In this document: positions 17,180-26,111 of the stretch, piece after piece
How the letters are laid out: every line of letters begins with the position of its first letter
Position numbering within the stretch: position 1 is the first letter of the stretch
Assembly: GCA_900129675.1 (NCBI GenBank)
Contig: FSRD01000001.1
Coordinates: forward strand, 2,655,501 to 2,719,500
DNA length: 64,000 nt
Source: Bradyrhizobium erythrophlei
GTDB lineage: Bacteria; Pseudomonadota; Alphaproteobacteria; Rhizobiales; Xanthobacteraceae
Direction: 5' to 3'
Notes under the pieces: model-generated
The model's database searches: none
What the model was told of the DNA's origin: nothing
The model's input: only the letters and a program-made list of their open reading frames with translations
Program-made: the position numbers and the translations under genes

Positions 17180-18124
17180 ATGCAGCGCATCGGCTTCGTC
17201 GTTTTCCCCGGCTTTCAGGTGATGGGCTTTGCCGTCATCTCCGCCTTCGAATTCGCCAATGTGCATCTCGGCGAGAAGGTCTACGACGTGCAGCTGCTGT
17301 CCGAGACCGGCGGGCATATCCCCGCCTCGATGGGCATGAGCGTCCTGGCAAAACCGTTCGGCGATACGAATTTCGACACGCTGATCATCGGCGGCGGCAC
17401 CGTGATCGAGCCGTCAACGCCGGGCCTGATCGAATTTGTGCGGCGGGCCTTGGGCCGAAACCGGCGGGTCGCCGCAACCTGTACCGGTGCGTTCATCCTG
17501 GCCGAAGCGGGTCTGCTCGACGGACGGCGTGCGACCACGCATTGGTATTATGCGCGTGATTTGCAGGCGCGGTTTCCAAACGTGAAGGTGGAGGAAGACC
17601 GCATCTTTATCGCGGACGGTCCGGTATGGACCTCGGCTGGCGCGACCGCAGGCATCGACCTCGCGTTGGCGCTGATCGAGCAGGACTTTGGCGCAGATGT
17701 GGCCCGCGCCGTGGCCAAAAAGCTCGTGGTCTATCACCGGCGCGCCGGTGGCCAGTCACAGTTTTCGGCGCTGCTGGAGCTGGAGCCGAAATCCGACCGC
17801 ATCCAGAGCGCATTGGCCTACGCGAAGCGCAATCTCACCTCGAAGCTGACGGTAAGAGAGCTGGCGAAAGCGGCGCATCTCAGTCCACGCCAGTTCAGCC
17901 GTGCGTTCCACGCCGAGACCGGTCAATCGCCGGCCAAGGCGGTCGAGAACCTGCGCGTCGAGACTGCACGTTTGATGATGGAGCAGAGCCGCCATCCAAT
18001 CGAAGTCATCGCCCGGCAAACCGGCTTTGCCGATCGCGACCGCATGCGCCGCGCCTTCCTGCGCGCGTTCGGACAGCCGCCGCAGGTGATCCGGCGGAAT
18101 GCGCGCGCGGAAGCCGCGGCTTGA
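17180..18124 (+). CDS. GlxA/FtrA-type AraC-family regulator (DJ-1/PfpI domain plus HTH)
   Basis: 314 aa from ATG 17180, where the DJ-1/PfpI domain begins (MQRIGFVVFPGFQVMG). An upstream ATG at 17129 would add 17 residues that do not belong to the domain. The domain carries a nucleophile-elbow-like cysteine in AATCTGAFILAEAGLL. Two AraC helix-turn-helix units follow: LTVRELAKAAHLSPRQFSR (about residues 228-246) and PIEVIARQTGFADRDRMRR (about 277-295). Members sense small amines or aldehydes. Its likely target is the divergent SDR gene. Confidence 0.87.
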   Translation: MQRIGFVVFPGFQVMGFAVISAFEFANVHLGEKVYDVQLLSETGGHIPASMGMSVLAKPFGDTNFDTLIIGGGTVIEPSTPGLIEFVRRALGRNRRVAATCTGAFILAEAGLLDGRRATTHWYYARDLQARFPNVKVEEDRIFIADGPVWTSAGATAGIDLALALIEQDFGADVARAVAKKLVVYHRRAGGQSQFSALLELEPKSDRIQSALAYAKRNLTSKLTVRELAKAAHLSPRQFSRAFHAETGQSPAKAVENLRVETARLMMEQSRHPIEVIARQTGFADRDRMRRAFLRAFGQPPQVIRRNARAEAAA

Positions 18125-18128
18125 AAGT

Positions 18129-18959
18129 CTAGCCCCCTTTGAACACCGGCTTGCGCTTGTCGATGAAGGCCTGCACCGCTTCCTTGTGATCCGCCGTCGT
18201 CGTCAGGCGGACCAGGCGCTCGGCCTCATGGTCGCGCGCGGTGGCGAAATCGAACAGCACGGCTTCGTCGAGATTGTCCTTCATGTAGCGCAAGGCGACC
18301 GTCGGCCCTTCGGCCATCGATTTGGCCAGCGCAAAGGCCTCGCTTTGCAGCTTGTCGTCCGGCACCACGCGATTGACGAGGCCGATGGCCTCGCATCTGG
18401 CCGCATCGACCTTGTCGGCGGTGAACATCAGTTCACGCGCCCGCGCGGTGCCGACCAGCCGCGTCAGCAGCCACGCGATGCCATAGTCACCGCTCAGCGC
18501 CACACGCAGATAGCCGGTGGAGACGAACGCCGATTGCGCCGCGATGCGGATATCGCAGGCCATGGCGAGCGCGAGGCCGGCACCGACTGCCGGGCCGGGC
18601 AGCGCCGCAATAGTCGGCTTGCGCACCGAGACCAGCGCACCGGTCAAGAGCCGCTGGCGCTCCTGCAGGTCGGCGACCTTCTCGTCATAGGACATCTCCA
18701 GCTTCTTCTTGTCGCGATGGGCGCCCATGCCCTTGACGTTGCCGCCGGCGCAGAAGGCGGTGCCGGCGCCGGTGATCAGGAGCACGCCGACGTCCGGGTT
18801 CTCGCCGCAGGTCTTGATCATGGTGCGCAGCGCCGGCGTCAGCGTGTCCGACATCGCGTTGCGGACCTCGGGCCGGTTCAGCGTGATGATGGCGACGCGG
18901 TCGCGGATCACGCACAACAGTTCGTCGGTGCCGGTGTCGATTTTGGTTTCGGTGGTCAT
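18129..18959 (-). CDS. Enoyl-CoA hydratase/isomerase family protein
   Basis: 276 aa from ATG 18959 with AGGAAAAC upstream; the open frame to 19010 runs into a palindromic repeat. Crotonase features: AFCAGGNVKGM forms the first oxyanion-hole strand and PGPAVGAGLALAMACDIRIA the second. Asp at ALSGDYGIAWLL takes the place of the usual second catalytic Glu, so either hydratase or isomerase activity is possible. It ends 4 bp from the convergent GlxA-type gene. Confidence 0.88.
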   Translation of the reverse strand: MTTETKIDTGTDELLCVIRDRVAIITLNRPEVRNAMSDTLTPALRTMIKTCGENPDVGVLLITGAGTAFCAGGNVKGMGAHRDKKKLEMSYDEKVADLQERQRLLTGALVSVRKPTIAALPGPAVGAGLALAMACDIRIAAQSAFVSTGYLRVALSGDYGIAWLLTRLVGTARARELMFTADKVDAARCEAIGLVNRVVPDDKLQSEAFALAKSMAEGPTVALRYMKDNLDEAVLFDFATARDHEAERLVRLTTTADHKEAVQAFIDKRKPVFKGG

Positions 18960-18980
18960 GTTTTCCTCATTGTTGTTTCC

Positions 18981-19100
18981 GTCATTGCGAGGAGCGAAGC
19001 GACGAAGCAATCCATCGCGCCGCGAAAAGAAAGAATGGATTGCTTCGCGGAGTTATCTTCGGGCGGCGCTTCGCGCCGACCCGTTGGCTCGCAATGACGG
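18981..19100. repeat. Palindromic intergenic repeat (GTCATTGCGAGGAGC family)
   Basis: Intact copy from GTCATTGCGAGG to GCTCGCAATGACGG between the enoyl-CoA hydratase and SDR genes. Confidence 0.88.
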
Positions 19101-19120
19101 TATGGCTTGGCGCCGGTGCC

Positions 19121-19822
19121 CTAGAACTTCTCGACCCATGGCCGCAATTCGAGTTCCCAGGTCCAGGCGCTGCGCGGCTGTTGCAGCACGTTCCAGTAGC
19201 TCAACGCAATGGCGTCCGGTTCGAGCATCGAATCCGGCCGGTCCGTGGGCTCGGTGCGCGCCGCGCTGCGGATGCCGCCGTCGATCACGAAATGCGCGAT
19301 GTGGATGCCCTGCGGCGACAATTCGCGCGCCATGCTCTGCGCCAGCCCGCGCAGCGCGAATTTGCCCATCGCAAACGGCGCCGATTGCGCGTAGCCCTTG
19401 ACGCTGGCGGATGCGCCGGTGAACAGGATCGCGCCATGCTTGTTGGGCAGCATGCGGTTCACCGCCTGCTGTGCCACCAGAAAACCGCCGAAAGCGCTGA
19501 TCGCGATGGTCTGCGCGACATCGGCCGCGACCAGATCGGTGAAGGCGCCCCGCGCCCGCCCGCTGGCATTGTAGACCACGAGGTCGGGCGCGTCGATCTC
19601 GCGTTCGACCAGGCCGAACAGCCGCTCGACCTCTTCGGCGTTGGTGGCGTCGCAGGCAAAGGCGCGGGCGCCGGTCTCGGTGCAGAGCGCGCCGAGTTTT
19701 TCGACCTTGCGCGCGGCCAGCGCCACCTTGATGCCTTCGCGCGCAAACAGCCGCGCCAGCGATGCGCTAAGTCCCTCACCGGCGCCGACGATCAGGGCAT
19801 TCTTGTATTTTGGCGTTTCCAT
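19121..19822 (-). CDS. Atypical SDR-family protein lacking the catalytic tyrosine
   Basis: 233 aa. The nucleotide-binding start is VGAGEGLSASLARLF, an SDR glycine motif with GAGEG spacing; YNASGR stands in for NNAG. The active-site segment reads FTGASASVKGYAQSAPFAMGK, so the Tyr of YxxxK is replaced by Phe while Ser and Lys remain. Classical dehydrogenase chemistry is therefore doubtful. The protein is shorter than most SDRs. It may be a binding or regulatory paralogue, or use another residue. Confidence 0.8.
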   Translation of the reverse strand: METPKYKNALIVGAGEGLSASLARLFAREGIKVALAARKVEKLGALCTETGARAFACDATNAEEVERLFGLVEREIDAPDLVVYNASGRARGAFTDLVAADVAQTIAISAFGGFLVAQQAVNRMLPNKHGAILFTGASASVKGYAQSAPFAMGKFALRGLAQSMARELSPQGIHIAHFVIDGGIRSAARTEPTDRPDSMLEPDAIALSYWNVLQQPRSAWTWELELRPWVEKF

Positions 19823-19855
19823 GCGCGCGTTCCTTGGATGATCAGGAGTCCGTAT

Positions 19856-20849
19856 CTAGGCGCGCAATCCGGCAAGGCAACCCGCCGCTGCCAAAACCAG
19901 ATCGAGATCTCGCTTGTTCGCGACCTCGGCATATTTGGCGCGCAGCATGCCGAGCGACCGCGCATGATATTTTTGCGGCTTCTGGGTCCAGACTATGCCG
20001 CCGAGCGTGACGCTGAATTCTTCCTTCTTCCGCCAACGCCCTTTCGTTGGCCAGCGTCCAGGGCCAGAAGTGCCGACCAACCTGTTTGGTCAGGATCGGC
20101 ATCAAGGTAGGCGCCAGCGCCGTCCATGATTCGAACGCACCTTCGTTCCTCGGCCAAAGCATCCGGTGCACCCAATCGAGCACGTGCGGCGCGCCGCCAC
20201 CGATCAAGCCGCCGACCGTCGGATCGGTCCACATCTCATAGAATTGGCCCCAGAGACCAAAATCGCCGTAGGCCGGACGCGCGCCGAACAGATAGGGCCG
20301 CTTTGCAAGATGATCATTCAATAAGTCGAGCATTTCGTGGAAGCCGGCCTCGATCTGCGGTGCGGTCCCGGCGCTGGAGCCGACGAACCAGACCCGATCG
20401 ACCATGCGGGCGCGCACCTGGGCTGCGAACGCGGCATGCTCCTGCTCGGTAGCGTTCGGGCTGCGCATTCGCGCGATGCGCCCGGCCGCACTGATCTGGT
20501 CGACGTCGCGGGCCCAGCGGTAGTGGAACATCCACTTGTTGCCCCACTCATCGCCGAATTCCTCGATCAGCGCGGAAATGAAGTTGGCGACGGGGTCGCC
20601 GGGGTGGATCGACGGCTCCGGATGCAGCTTCTCGACCGTGTCGATGATCGGCGTGGAACCCTGGATGCCAGTGCCGTCAGGGGTCACCAGCAGTGGAATG
20701 ATGGGCATCCTGGCATATTTGTCATATTCCGGCTGGCTTGCCGCATTGCGCAAAACCCATTGATGCGGAATTCTCTTGTAGCGGAAATAGGAGCGGACCT
20801 TGACCGAGTAAGGCGACATCTCGGCGCCGATGATGCGATATCCGTCCAT
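19856..20849 (-). pseudogene. Glutathione S-transferase-family gene with a frameshift near the 3-prime end
   Basis: The ATG at 20849 follows GGAGGA and begins MDGYRIIGAEMSPYSVKVR, a thioredoxin-like GST N-domain with PYS in the active-site loop. The frame reads well to about residue 275 (WPWTLANERALAEE), then changes to nonsense. The sensible C-terminus continues in another frame (EEFSVTLGGIVWTQKPQKYH and on to the stop at 19856). The shift lies in a purine-rich run near 20020-20034, consistent with a 1-base indel. Either it is a recent pseudogene or a sequencing error. If repaired, the protein would be about 330 aa. Confidence 0.75.
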
Positions 20850-20944
20850 CACGGGGGTATCCTCCAATTATGATTGTTGACGGCGTGATCGCCTGCTTTA
20901 TCGGTAGATGAGCAAGATCGGGCGGAACGAACAAGAGGCAAAAC

Positions 20945-22726
20945 ATGCAGCCACTCAAGCAAGACCGTAAGGTTGCCTCTGCCGGCCAGCCGGGCCTGCT
21001 CGCGCCGGACACTTCGGGGATGAATTTCTATCGGGCCGATCCGGCGCTGACGGATCTGCTGCGTCTCCATCTGCCGGAAGCGCTGTTTCGCCATATCGAG
21101 CCGCATCTCGACCGGCTCGGCGGACTGGCCGGCGGTCATCTCGACGAGTGCGCGCGCCTGGCCGACCGTCATGCGCCGGTGCTGCACCAGCGCGACCGTT
21201 TTGGCCGCGACTCCCAATATATCGAATATCACCCGGCCTATCGCGAACTGGAGAAGGCCGCCTTCGGCGAATTCGGCATTCACGCGATGTCGGTCCGCAA
21301 GGGCATTTTGGGTTGGCCGGATAAATATCCCGTGGTGGCAAAACACGCCTTTACGTTTTTGTTCAATCAGGCCGAGTTCGGCCTGGGCTGCCCGATCAAC
21401 GTCACCGATGGTTGCGCCAAGCTTTTGAATAATTTCGGCAGCGAGGCGCTGAAGGAAAAATATCTCGACGGCCTGACCCAGACCGACATGAGCAAGCTGA
21501 CCCAGGGCGGCCAGTTCATGACCGAGAAGGAAGGCGGCTCCGACGTCGGCACGCTGACGACGACGGCAGTGCAGGAAGGTGACCACTGGCGGCTGTCCGG
21601 CGAAAAATGGTTCTGCTCCAACGCCGACGCCGAAGTGGTGATGCTGCTGGCGCGGCCGGAAGGCGCGGGTCCGGGCACGCGCGGCGTCGGCCTGTTCCTG
21701 ATGCCGCGTCGGCTCGAGGATGGCTCGCAGAACCACTACCGGATCGTGCGTTTGAAGGACAAGCTCGGCACCCGCTCGATGGCCTCGGGCGAGATCAAGC
21801 TGGAAGGCGCCATTGCCTATGCGGTCGGCAAGCTCGATCGCGGCTTTGTGCAGATGGCCGAGATGGTGAATTCGTCGCGGCTGTCCAACGGCGTCAAATC
21901 CACCGCGCTGATGCGCCGCGCCTATCACGACGCGATGACGGTCGCGAAGGGCCGCGTGGTATTCGGCCAGCGCATCATCGATCTGCCGCTGGCGCGGCGG
22001 CAATTGATGAAGATCGGGCTTGCGACCGAGCAGGCGCTGTCGATGAGCTTTCTGACCGCGGACGCGCTCGATCGCGCCGAGGCCGGCAGCCAGGACGCCG
22101 CGGCGCTGCTGCGTATTCTCACCCCGACGCTGAAATTCCGTGCCACCCGCGATGCCCGCAAGGTTTGCGGCGATGCCCTCGAGATGCGCGGCGGCATCGG
22201 CTATATCGAGGAATTCGCCACCGCCCGGCTGTTGCGCGACGCCCATCTCGGCTCGATCTGGGAAGGCACCGGCAACATCGTCGCAATTGATGCGCTGAAA
22301 CGCGCGGTCGGCCGCCACGGTGCGGACGCGGCACTCGCCGCCGATCTGCACGCCCGCCTCGACGACAGCCCCAATGTGCCGCAGGCCTGGCGCAATCGGC
22401 TGCGCGATCTCACCGACCGTGCCATCGGTTTTGCGCGCGACGTCGCCAGCCGGATGGAAAACGAAGCCGACGCGCGGCGCGCCACCAGCCTGCTCTATCA
22501 TGTCGCCAGTGCGGTAGCGCTGGCTTGGGAAGGCGGCCGCATCCATGAGATGCGCGGCGATGCCAGGCGGCTGTTGCTGTCGCGCATGGTGATCGACCAT
22601 CGCGTCGTGGCAAGCGACCCGTTCCGGCTCACGGAAAATGCCGTCCAGCGCGCCATCACGGACCATCTGCTCGGCGAACGCAGCGTCGGGATGGCCGAGG
22701 TTGGCGAATTGATTTCGGCGGCGTAG
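20945..22726 (+). CDS. Acyl-CoA dehydrogenase, long AidB/ACAD11-like form
   Basis: 593 aa, much longer than the 380 aa classical enzymes. The N-terminal extension covers about residues 1-150. The FAD-binding core follows: GGQFMTEKEGGSDVGTL (about residues 190-206), with WFCSNADAE after it. RGGIGYIEEF and IWEGTGNIVAID near residues 415-445 are the C-terminal FAD and substrate contacts. About 150 residues of helical C-terminus follow, as in AidB. It may oxidise an acyl-CoA or, like AidB, act on alkylated substrates. The zinc alcohol dehydrogenase follows 71 bp later. Confidence 0.88.
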   Translation: MQPLKQDRKVASAGQPGLLAPDTSGMNFYRADPALTDLLRLHLPEALFRHIEPHLDRLGGLAGGHLDECARLADRHAPVLHQRDRFGRDSQYIEYHPAYRELEKAAFGEFGIHAMSVRKGILGWPDKYPVVAKHAFTFLFNQAEFGLGCPINVTDGCAKLLNNFGSEALKEKYLDGLTQTDMSKLTQGGQFMTEKEGGSDVGTLTTTAVQEGDHWRLSGEKWFCSNADAEVVMLLARPEGAGPGTRGVGLFLMPRRLEDGSQNHYRIVRLKDKLGTRSMASGEIKLEGAIAYAVGKLDRGFVQMAEMVNSSRLSNGVKSTALMRRAYHDAMTVAKGRVVFGQRIIDLPLARRQLMKIGLATEQALSMSFLTADALDRAEAGSQDAAALLRILTPTLKFRATRDARKVCGDALEMRGGIGYIEEFATARLLRDAHLGSIWEGTGNIVAIDALKRAVGRHGADAALAADLHARLDDSPNVPQAWRNRLRDLTDRAIGFARDVASRMENEADARRATSLLYHVASAVALAWEGGRIHEMRGDARRLLLSRMVIDHRVVASDPFRLTENAVQRAITDHLLGERSVGMAEVGELISAA

Positions 22727-22797
22727 GGTTCTTACTTCTCCCGAAGGGAGAGATGAGGAACTCCGTACCCTAACGATAAACAAAAGAGGAAACACCG

Positions 22798-23886
22798 ATG
22801 AAGGCCGCCGTCCTGCATGAAGTCAACAAGCCGCTGGTGATCGAGGATGTCAGCGTGCCCAATCCAGGTCCGCGCGAAGTCCTGATCCGCACCCGCGTCG
22901 CCGGCCTCTGTCATTCCGATCTGCACTTCATGGAAGGGCTCTACCCGCATCCGCTGCCGGCCGTGCTCGGCCACGAGTCCGCCGGGGTGGTCGAAAAGGT
23001 CGGCTCCGACGTCACCTATGTGAAGCCCGGCGATCATGTCGTGACGTGCCTCTCGGTCTTTTGCGGCACCTGCGACAATTGCACCACCGGCCGCACGGTG
23101 CTGTGCACCGACACCACGGTGAAGATGCTGCCGGGCGCCTCCAACCGGCTGTCCTGGGCACGGTCGGAGAAACTCAACCAGTTCCTCAATCTGTCTTCGT
23201 TCGCGGAACAGATGCTGGTGCACGAAAACGCCATCGTCAAAATCCGCAAAGACATGCCGCTCGAACTGGCGGCACTGATCGGCTGCGGCGTCATCACCGG
23301 CTACGGCGCGGTGGTGAACACGGCAAAGGTCACGGCCGGCGAAACCGTGGCGGTGATCGGCTGCGGCGGCGTCGGCATGGCCGCGATCAACGGTGCAGCG
23401 ATCGCCGGGGCCGGCCGCATCATCGCGATCGATACCAACCCGGTGAAACTGCAGCTTGCCACCAAGCTGGGTGCCACCGATGTGGTCGATCCCCGCAACG
23501 GCGACGTGGTGCAGCAGGTGCGCGAACTCACCAGCGGCGGCGTGCAGCATTCCTTCGAAGTGCTGGGCCGCAAGGAAACTGCGGAGCAGGCGTTTGCGAT
23601 GCTGGCCGCCGGCGGCACCGCGACCATCGTCGGCATGATCCCGTTCGGCCAGAAGATCGAGCTGCACGGTTTCGATTTCCTCCGGGAACGCAAGATCCAG
23701 GGCTCGTCGATGGGCTCGAACCATTTCCGCGTCGACATGCCCCGCCTGGTCGAATTCTACATGCGCGGCAAGCTGCATCTGGAAGACTGGATTTCGGCGA
23801 AGCTGAAGCTCTCCGAGATCAACGAAGGTTTTGCCGCGATGAAGGCGGGCAAGACCGTGCGCAGCGTGATCATGTTTGATGCGTGA
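22798..23886 (+). CDS. Zinc-dependent alcohol dehydrogenase (class III-like MDR)
   Basis: 362 aa. Catalytic zinc ligands Cys, His and Glu are visible in GLCHSDLHFMEG and GHESAGVVE; the structural zinc Cys cluster is present as CGTCDNCTTGRTVLC. The NAD-binding motif is VIGCGGVGMAAING near residue 184, with Asp at the end of the next strand (AIDTN) indicating NAD preference. It follows the long acyl-CoA dehydrogenase, so both may oxidise one alcohol- or acid-derived substrate. ATG 22798 follows AGAGGAAACACC. Confidence 0.9.
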   Translation: MKAAVLHEVNKPLVIEDVSVPNPGPREVLIRTRVAGLCHSDLHFMEGLYPHPLPAVLGHESAGVVEKVGSDVTYVKPGDHVVTCLSVFCGTCDNCTTGRTVLCTDTTVKMLPGASNRLSWARSEKLNQFLNLSSFAEQMLVHENAIVKIRKDMPLELAALIGCGVITGYGAVVNTAKVTAGETVAVIGCGGVGMAAINGAAIAGAGRIIAIDTNPVKLQLATKLGATDVVDPRNGDVVQQVRELTSGGVQHSFEVLGRKETAEQAFAMLAAGGTATIVGMIPFGQKIELHGFDFLRERKIQGSSMGSNHFRVDMPRLVEFYMRGKLHLEDWISAKLKLSEINEGFAAMKAGKTVRSVIMFDA

Positions 23887-23895
23887 GGCTCACTC

Positions 23896-23984
23896 GTCAT
23901 GCGCGGGCTTGACCCGCGCATCCATCATCTTCGCTTGAAGCCTATCGAAGAGGATGGATTGCCGGGTCAAGCCCGGCAATGACG
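23896..23984. repeat. Palindromic repeat (GTCATGCGCGGGCTTGACCCG type)
   Basis: The left part GGGCTTGACCCG is mirrored by CGGGTCAAGCCCGGCAATGAC. It lies in the convergent space between the alcohol dehydrogenase and NTF2-like genes, where it may act as a terminator hairpin. Confidence 0.75.
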
Positions 23985-23992
23985 ATTATAGC

Positions 23993-24346
23993 TCACCGCG
24001 ACACATGCGCCGACACCGCCAGCCATTTTCCGTTCTGCCTGGCCCAGCAATCGGTGTAGCGCCCGTTCGCCGGCTTGCCGTCTGCCGTGGTGTAGCTCGT
24101 GCTGGCGTGGATGATGGCGAAATCGCCCAGCACGCGAATCTTCACGTCATGCGCGGCTAGATTCGTGATGGTGACCGGCACCGCGGTTTGCTTCAAAAAT
24201 CCGGCGCGGTCGACCAGCGACTTGTCGGGATTGGAGCAATAAAAATCCTGCGCCAGGATTTCGTCGAAACGTTTGACGTCGCAATTCTGCACCGAGGCGA
24301 CGTAGTCGCGATTGAGCGCCGTTAGCTCTTCGAGATCGTTGCTCAT
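23993..24346 (-). CDS. NTF2-like (SnoaL/DUF4440-type) protein
   Basis: 117 aa, one cone-shaped alpha+beta domain. LTALNRDYVASVQNCDVKRFDEIL, then FYCSNPD and RAGFLK are typical of the DUF4440 pattern, and the final WARQNGKWLAVSAHVSR strand closes the fold. Such proteins are small-molecule binders or isomerases; no catalytic residue can be named. It is a single gene between repeats, upstream of which lies another palindromic repeat. Confidence 0.8.
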   Translation of the reverse strand: MSNDLEELTALNRDYVASVQNCDVKRFDEILAQDFYCSNPDKSLVDRAGFLKQTAVPVTITNLAAHDVKIRVLGDFAIIHASTSYTTADGKPANGRYTDCWARQNGKWLAVSAHVSR

Positions 24347-24361
24347 GGGTTTTCCTCTCTC

Positions 24362-24453
24362 GTCATTCCGGGGCGCGCGGAGCGCGAACCCGGAATTTCG
24401 TTGTTGTTAGCTCCAGATTCCGGGTTCAGCCCTGCGGGCTGCCCCGGAATGAC
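24362..24453. repeat. Palindromic repeat (GTCATTCCGGGGCGCGC type)
   Basis: GTCATTCCGGGGC at one end and GCCCCGGAATGAC at the other are inverted copies. A second member of the family is at 42662-42754. Confidence 0.85.
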
Positions 24454-24462
24454 AACGAATAT

Positions 24463-25935
24463 CTAATCATCTAACATCGGCGGCGGCACGAAGCCGCCGA
24501 ATTCGCGCTCGATCAATTCCGCCAGCATCAAGGGCGTGCGATCCTCCAGCCAGGGGCCGACGATTTGCACGCCGACCGGCAAGCCGTTCGGTGAGAAGCC
24601 GGTCGGGATCGCGGTCGACGGCAGGCCGGGCAAGGTGGCGATGCCCGGCCATGCAAGCTGATCGGGATAGACGTGCGCCTTGCCGTCGATGTCGATGCGG
24701 CGGGTTTCCTGGTCGGCGGAATGATCGTGCGGATAGGCCGGGGTCGGCATGATCGGGCAGATCACCGCGTCGAACGTCTTGAACAGCTCGCGCCACTGCG
24801 CCCGCAGCCGCGAGCGCCCGCCGTCGGCCAGCACCCAATCGCGATGGCTCAGCGCCATGCCGCGTAGCCGCTCCGCGCCGAGGCTGAGGTCGCCCGGCGG
24901 CAGTGCCGAGGCGGCGGCCTGCGCGCCGGCATAGACTTCGGGCGCAAAAGATGCGGACAGGAACGACATCAGCATCCGCATATAGAGCCGCGTCGAGGCG
25001 GCGAAGTCGGGCAACAGCGGGCTATGGCGCTCGAGATTGACGCCGGCCTTGCCGAGGTTGGCGGCCAGGGTATCGAGGGAGCCGCGAACCACCTTGTCGG
25101 TCGGCATGACCGGATCGGTGTCGATCAGCAGCACGCGAAAATTCTTGAACTCAGTGTGACGCGGCGGCGGCAGCGCGAGCTTGTAGGCCTTGCCGGCCTC
25201 CAGTGGATCGGGCCCCGCGATCGCGGCCAGCAGCAGCGAAAGATCGGCGGCGCTGCGCGCCATCGGGCCGATCACGGAGAGATCGCGGTCGAACGGCAGC
25301 GGCGGCAATGGCGGCGGCGTGTGGCCGCGCGACGGCACCAGCGTAAACGTCGGCTTGTGCGCATAGACGCCGCAGTGAAACGCGGGCACCCGCAGCGAGC
25401 CGCCGATGTCGGAACCGAGCGACAGCGCGCCGTAACCAGCCGCGAGTGCCGCCGACGATCCGCCCGAAGATCCGCCCGGCGTACGGCCGAGATCGTAGGG
25501 ATTGTTGGTGGTGCCGTAGATATCGTTGTAGCTCTGCCAGTCGCCGAGCCCGAGCGGCACGTTGGTCTTGCCGAGGATCACGCCACCGGCGTCCTTGACG
25601 CGGGTAATCGACAGCGCATCTTCGGTCGGTGTGAAGTCCTTTTGCGCCGGAATACCCCATGTCGTCGGCAGTCCCGCGATATTGTAGGATTCCTTCACCG
25701 TCATGGGGATGCCGAGCAGCGGCTTGTTTTCGCCGCGCGCCAGGGCGGCATCGGCGGCGCGGGCGGCGGCCAGGCCACGTTCGAAATCGCGCACGCAAAC
25801 CGCGTTGATCTTCTGGTCGTGCCGTTCGATGCGGCCGATCGCGTCCTGCGCCAGCTCGACCGCCGATACTTTCCTTGCAGCCAGCGCGGCCGACAGTTCG
25901 ACGGCGGTACCAAAGCTCCATTGCGATTTGGCCAA
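24463..25935 (-). CDS. Amidase (amidase signature family)
   Basis: 490 aa. The Ser-cisSer-Lys triad can be placed: Lys81 in MTVKES, cis-Ser157 in GGSSGGSSAALAAG, nucleophile Ser180 in SDIGGSLRVPA. Length is normal for the family, which hydrolyses amides or acts as a GatA-like subunit; no gatB/gatC neighbours are present, so a stand-alone cytoplasmic amidase is more likely. No signal peptide. The divergent binding-protein gene at 26112 may supply its substrate, but that is only positional. Confidence 0.9.
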   Translation of the reverse strand: MAKSQWSFGTAVELSAALAARKVSAVELAQDAIGRIERHDQKINAVCVRDFERGLAAARAADAALARGENKPLLGIPMTVKESYNIAGLPTTWGIPAQKDFTPTEDALSITRVKDAGGVILGKTNVPLGLGDWQSYNDIYGTTNNPYDLGRTPGGSSGGSSAALAAGYGALSLGSDIGGSLRVPAFHCGVYAHKPTFTLVPSRGHTPPPLPPLPFDRDLSVIGPMARSAADLSLLLAAIAGPDPLEAGKAYKLALPPPRHTEFKNFRVLLIDTDPVMPTDKVVRGSLDTLAANLGKAGVNLERHSPLLPDFAASTRLYMRMLMSFLSASFAPEVYAGAQAAASALPPGDLSLGAERLRGMALSHRDWVLADGGRSRLRAQWRELFKTFDAVICPIMPTPAYPHDHSADQETRRIDIDGKAHVYPDQLAWPGIATLPGLPSTAIPTGFSPNGLPVGVQIVGPWLEDRTPLMLAELIEREFGGFVPPPMLDD

Positions 25936-26111
25936 GGCGTACTCCCGATCTCGTTTTCGATGCGGTGCGAATGATGCTCAGTTTGGGCCGGAGCCGCAAG
26001 AGCAATACGTGTACAGCGGTGGGCAGGCGCGGCTGCTATTGGCGCGCGCGCCGTTTGCTGTGTAGTCTCTCGATCAGCAAAAAAAGACTGCAAGGCTGCG
26101 GGGAGAAAACA

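Noticed and set aside
20849..22795. Minus-strand frame of 648 codons
   Set aside because: Antisense of the acyl-CoA dehydrogenase; no family features.
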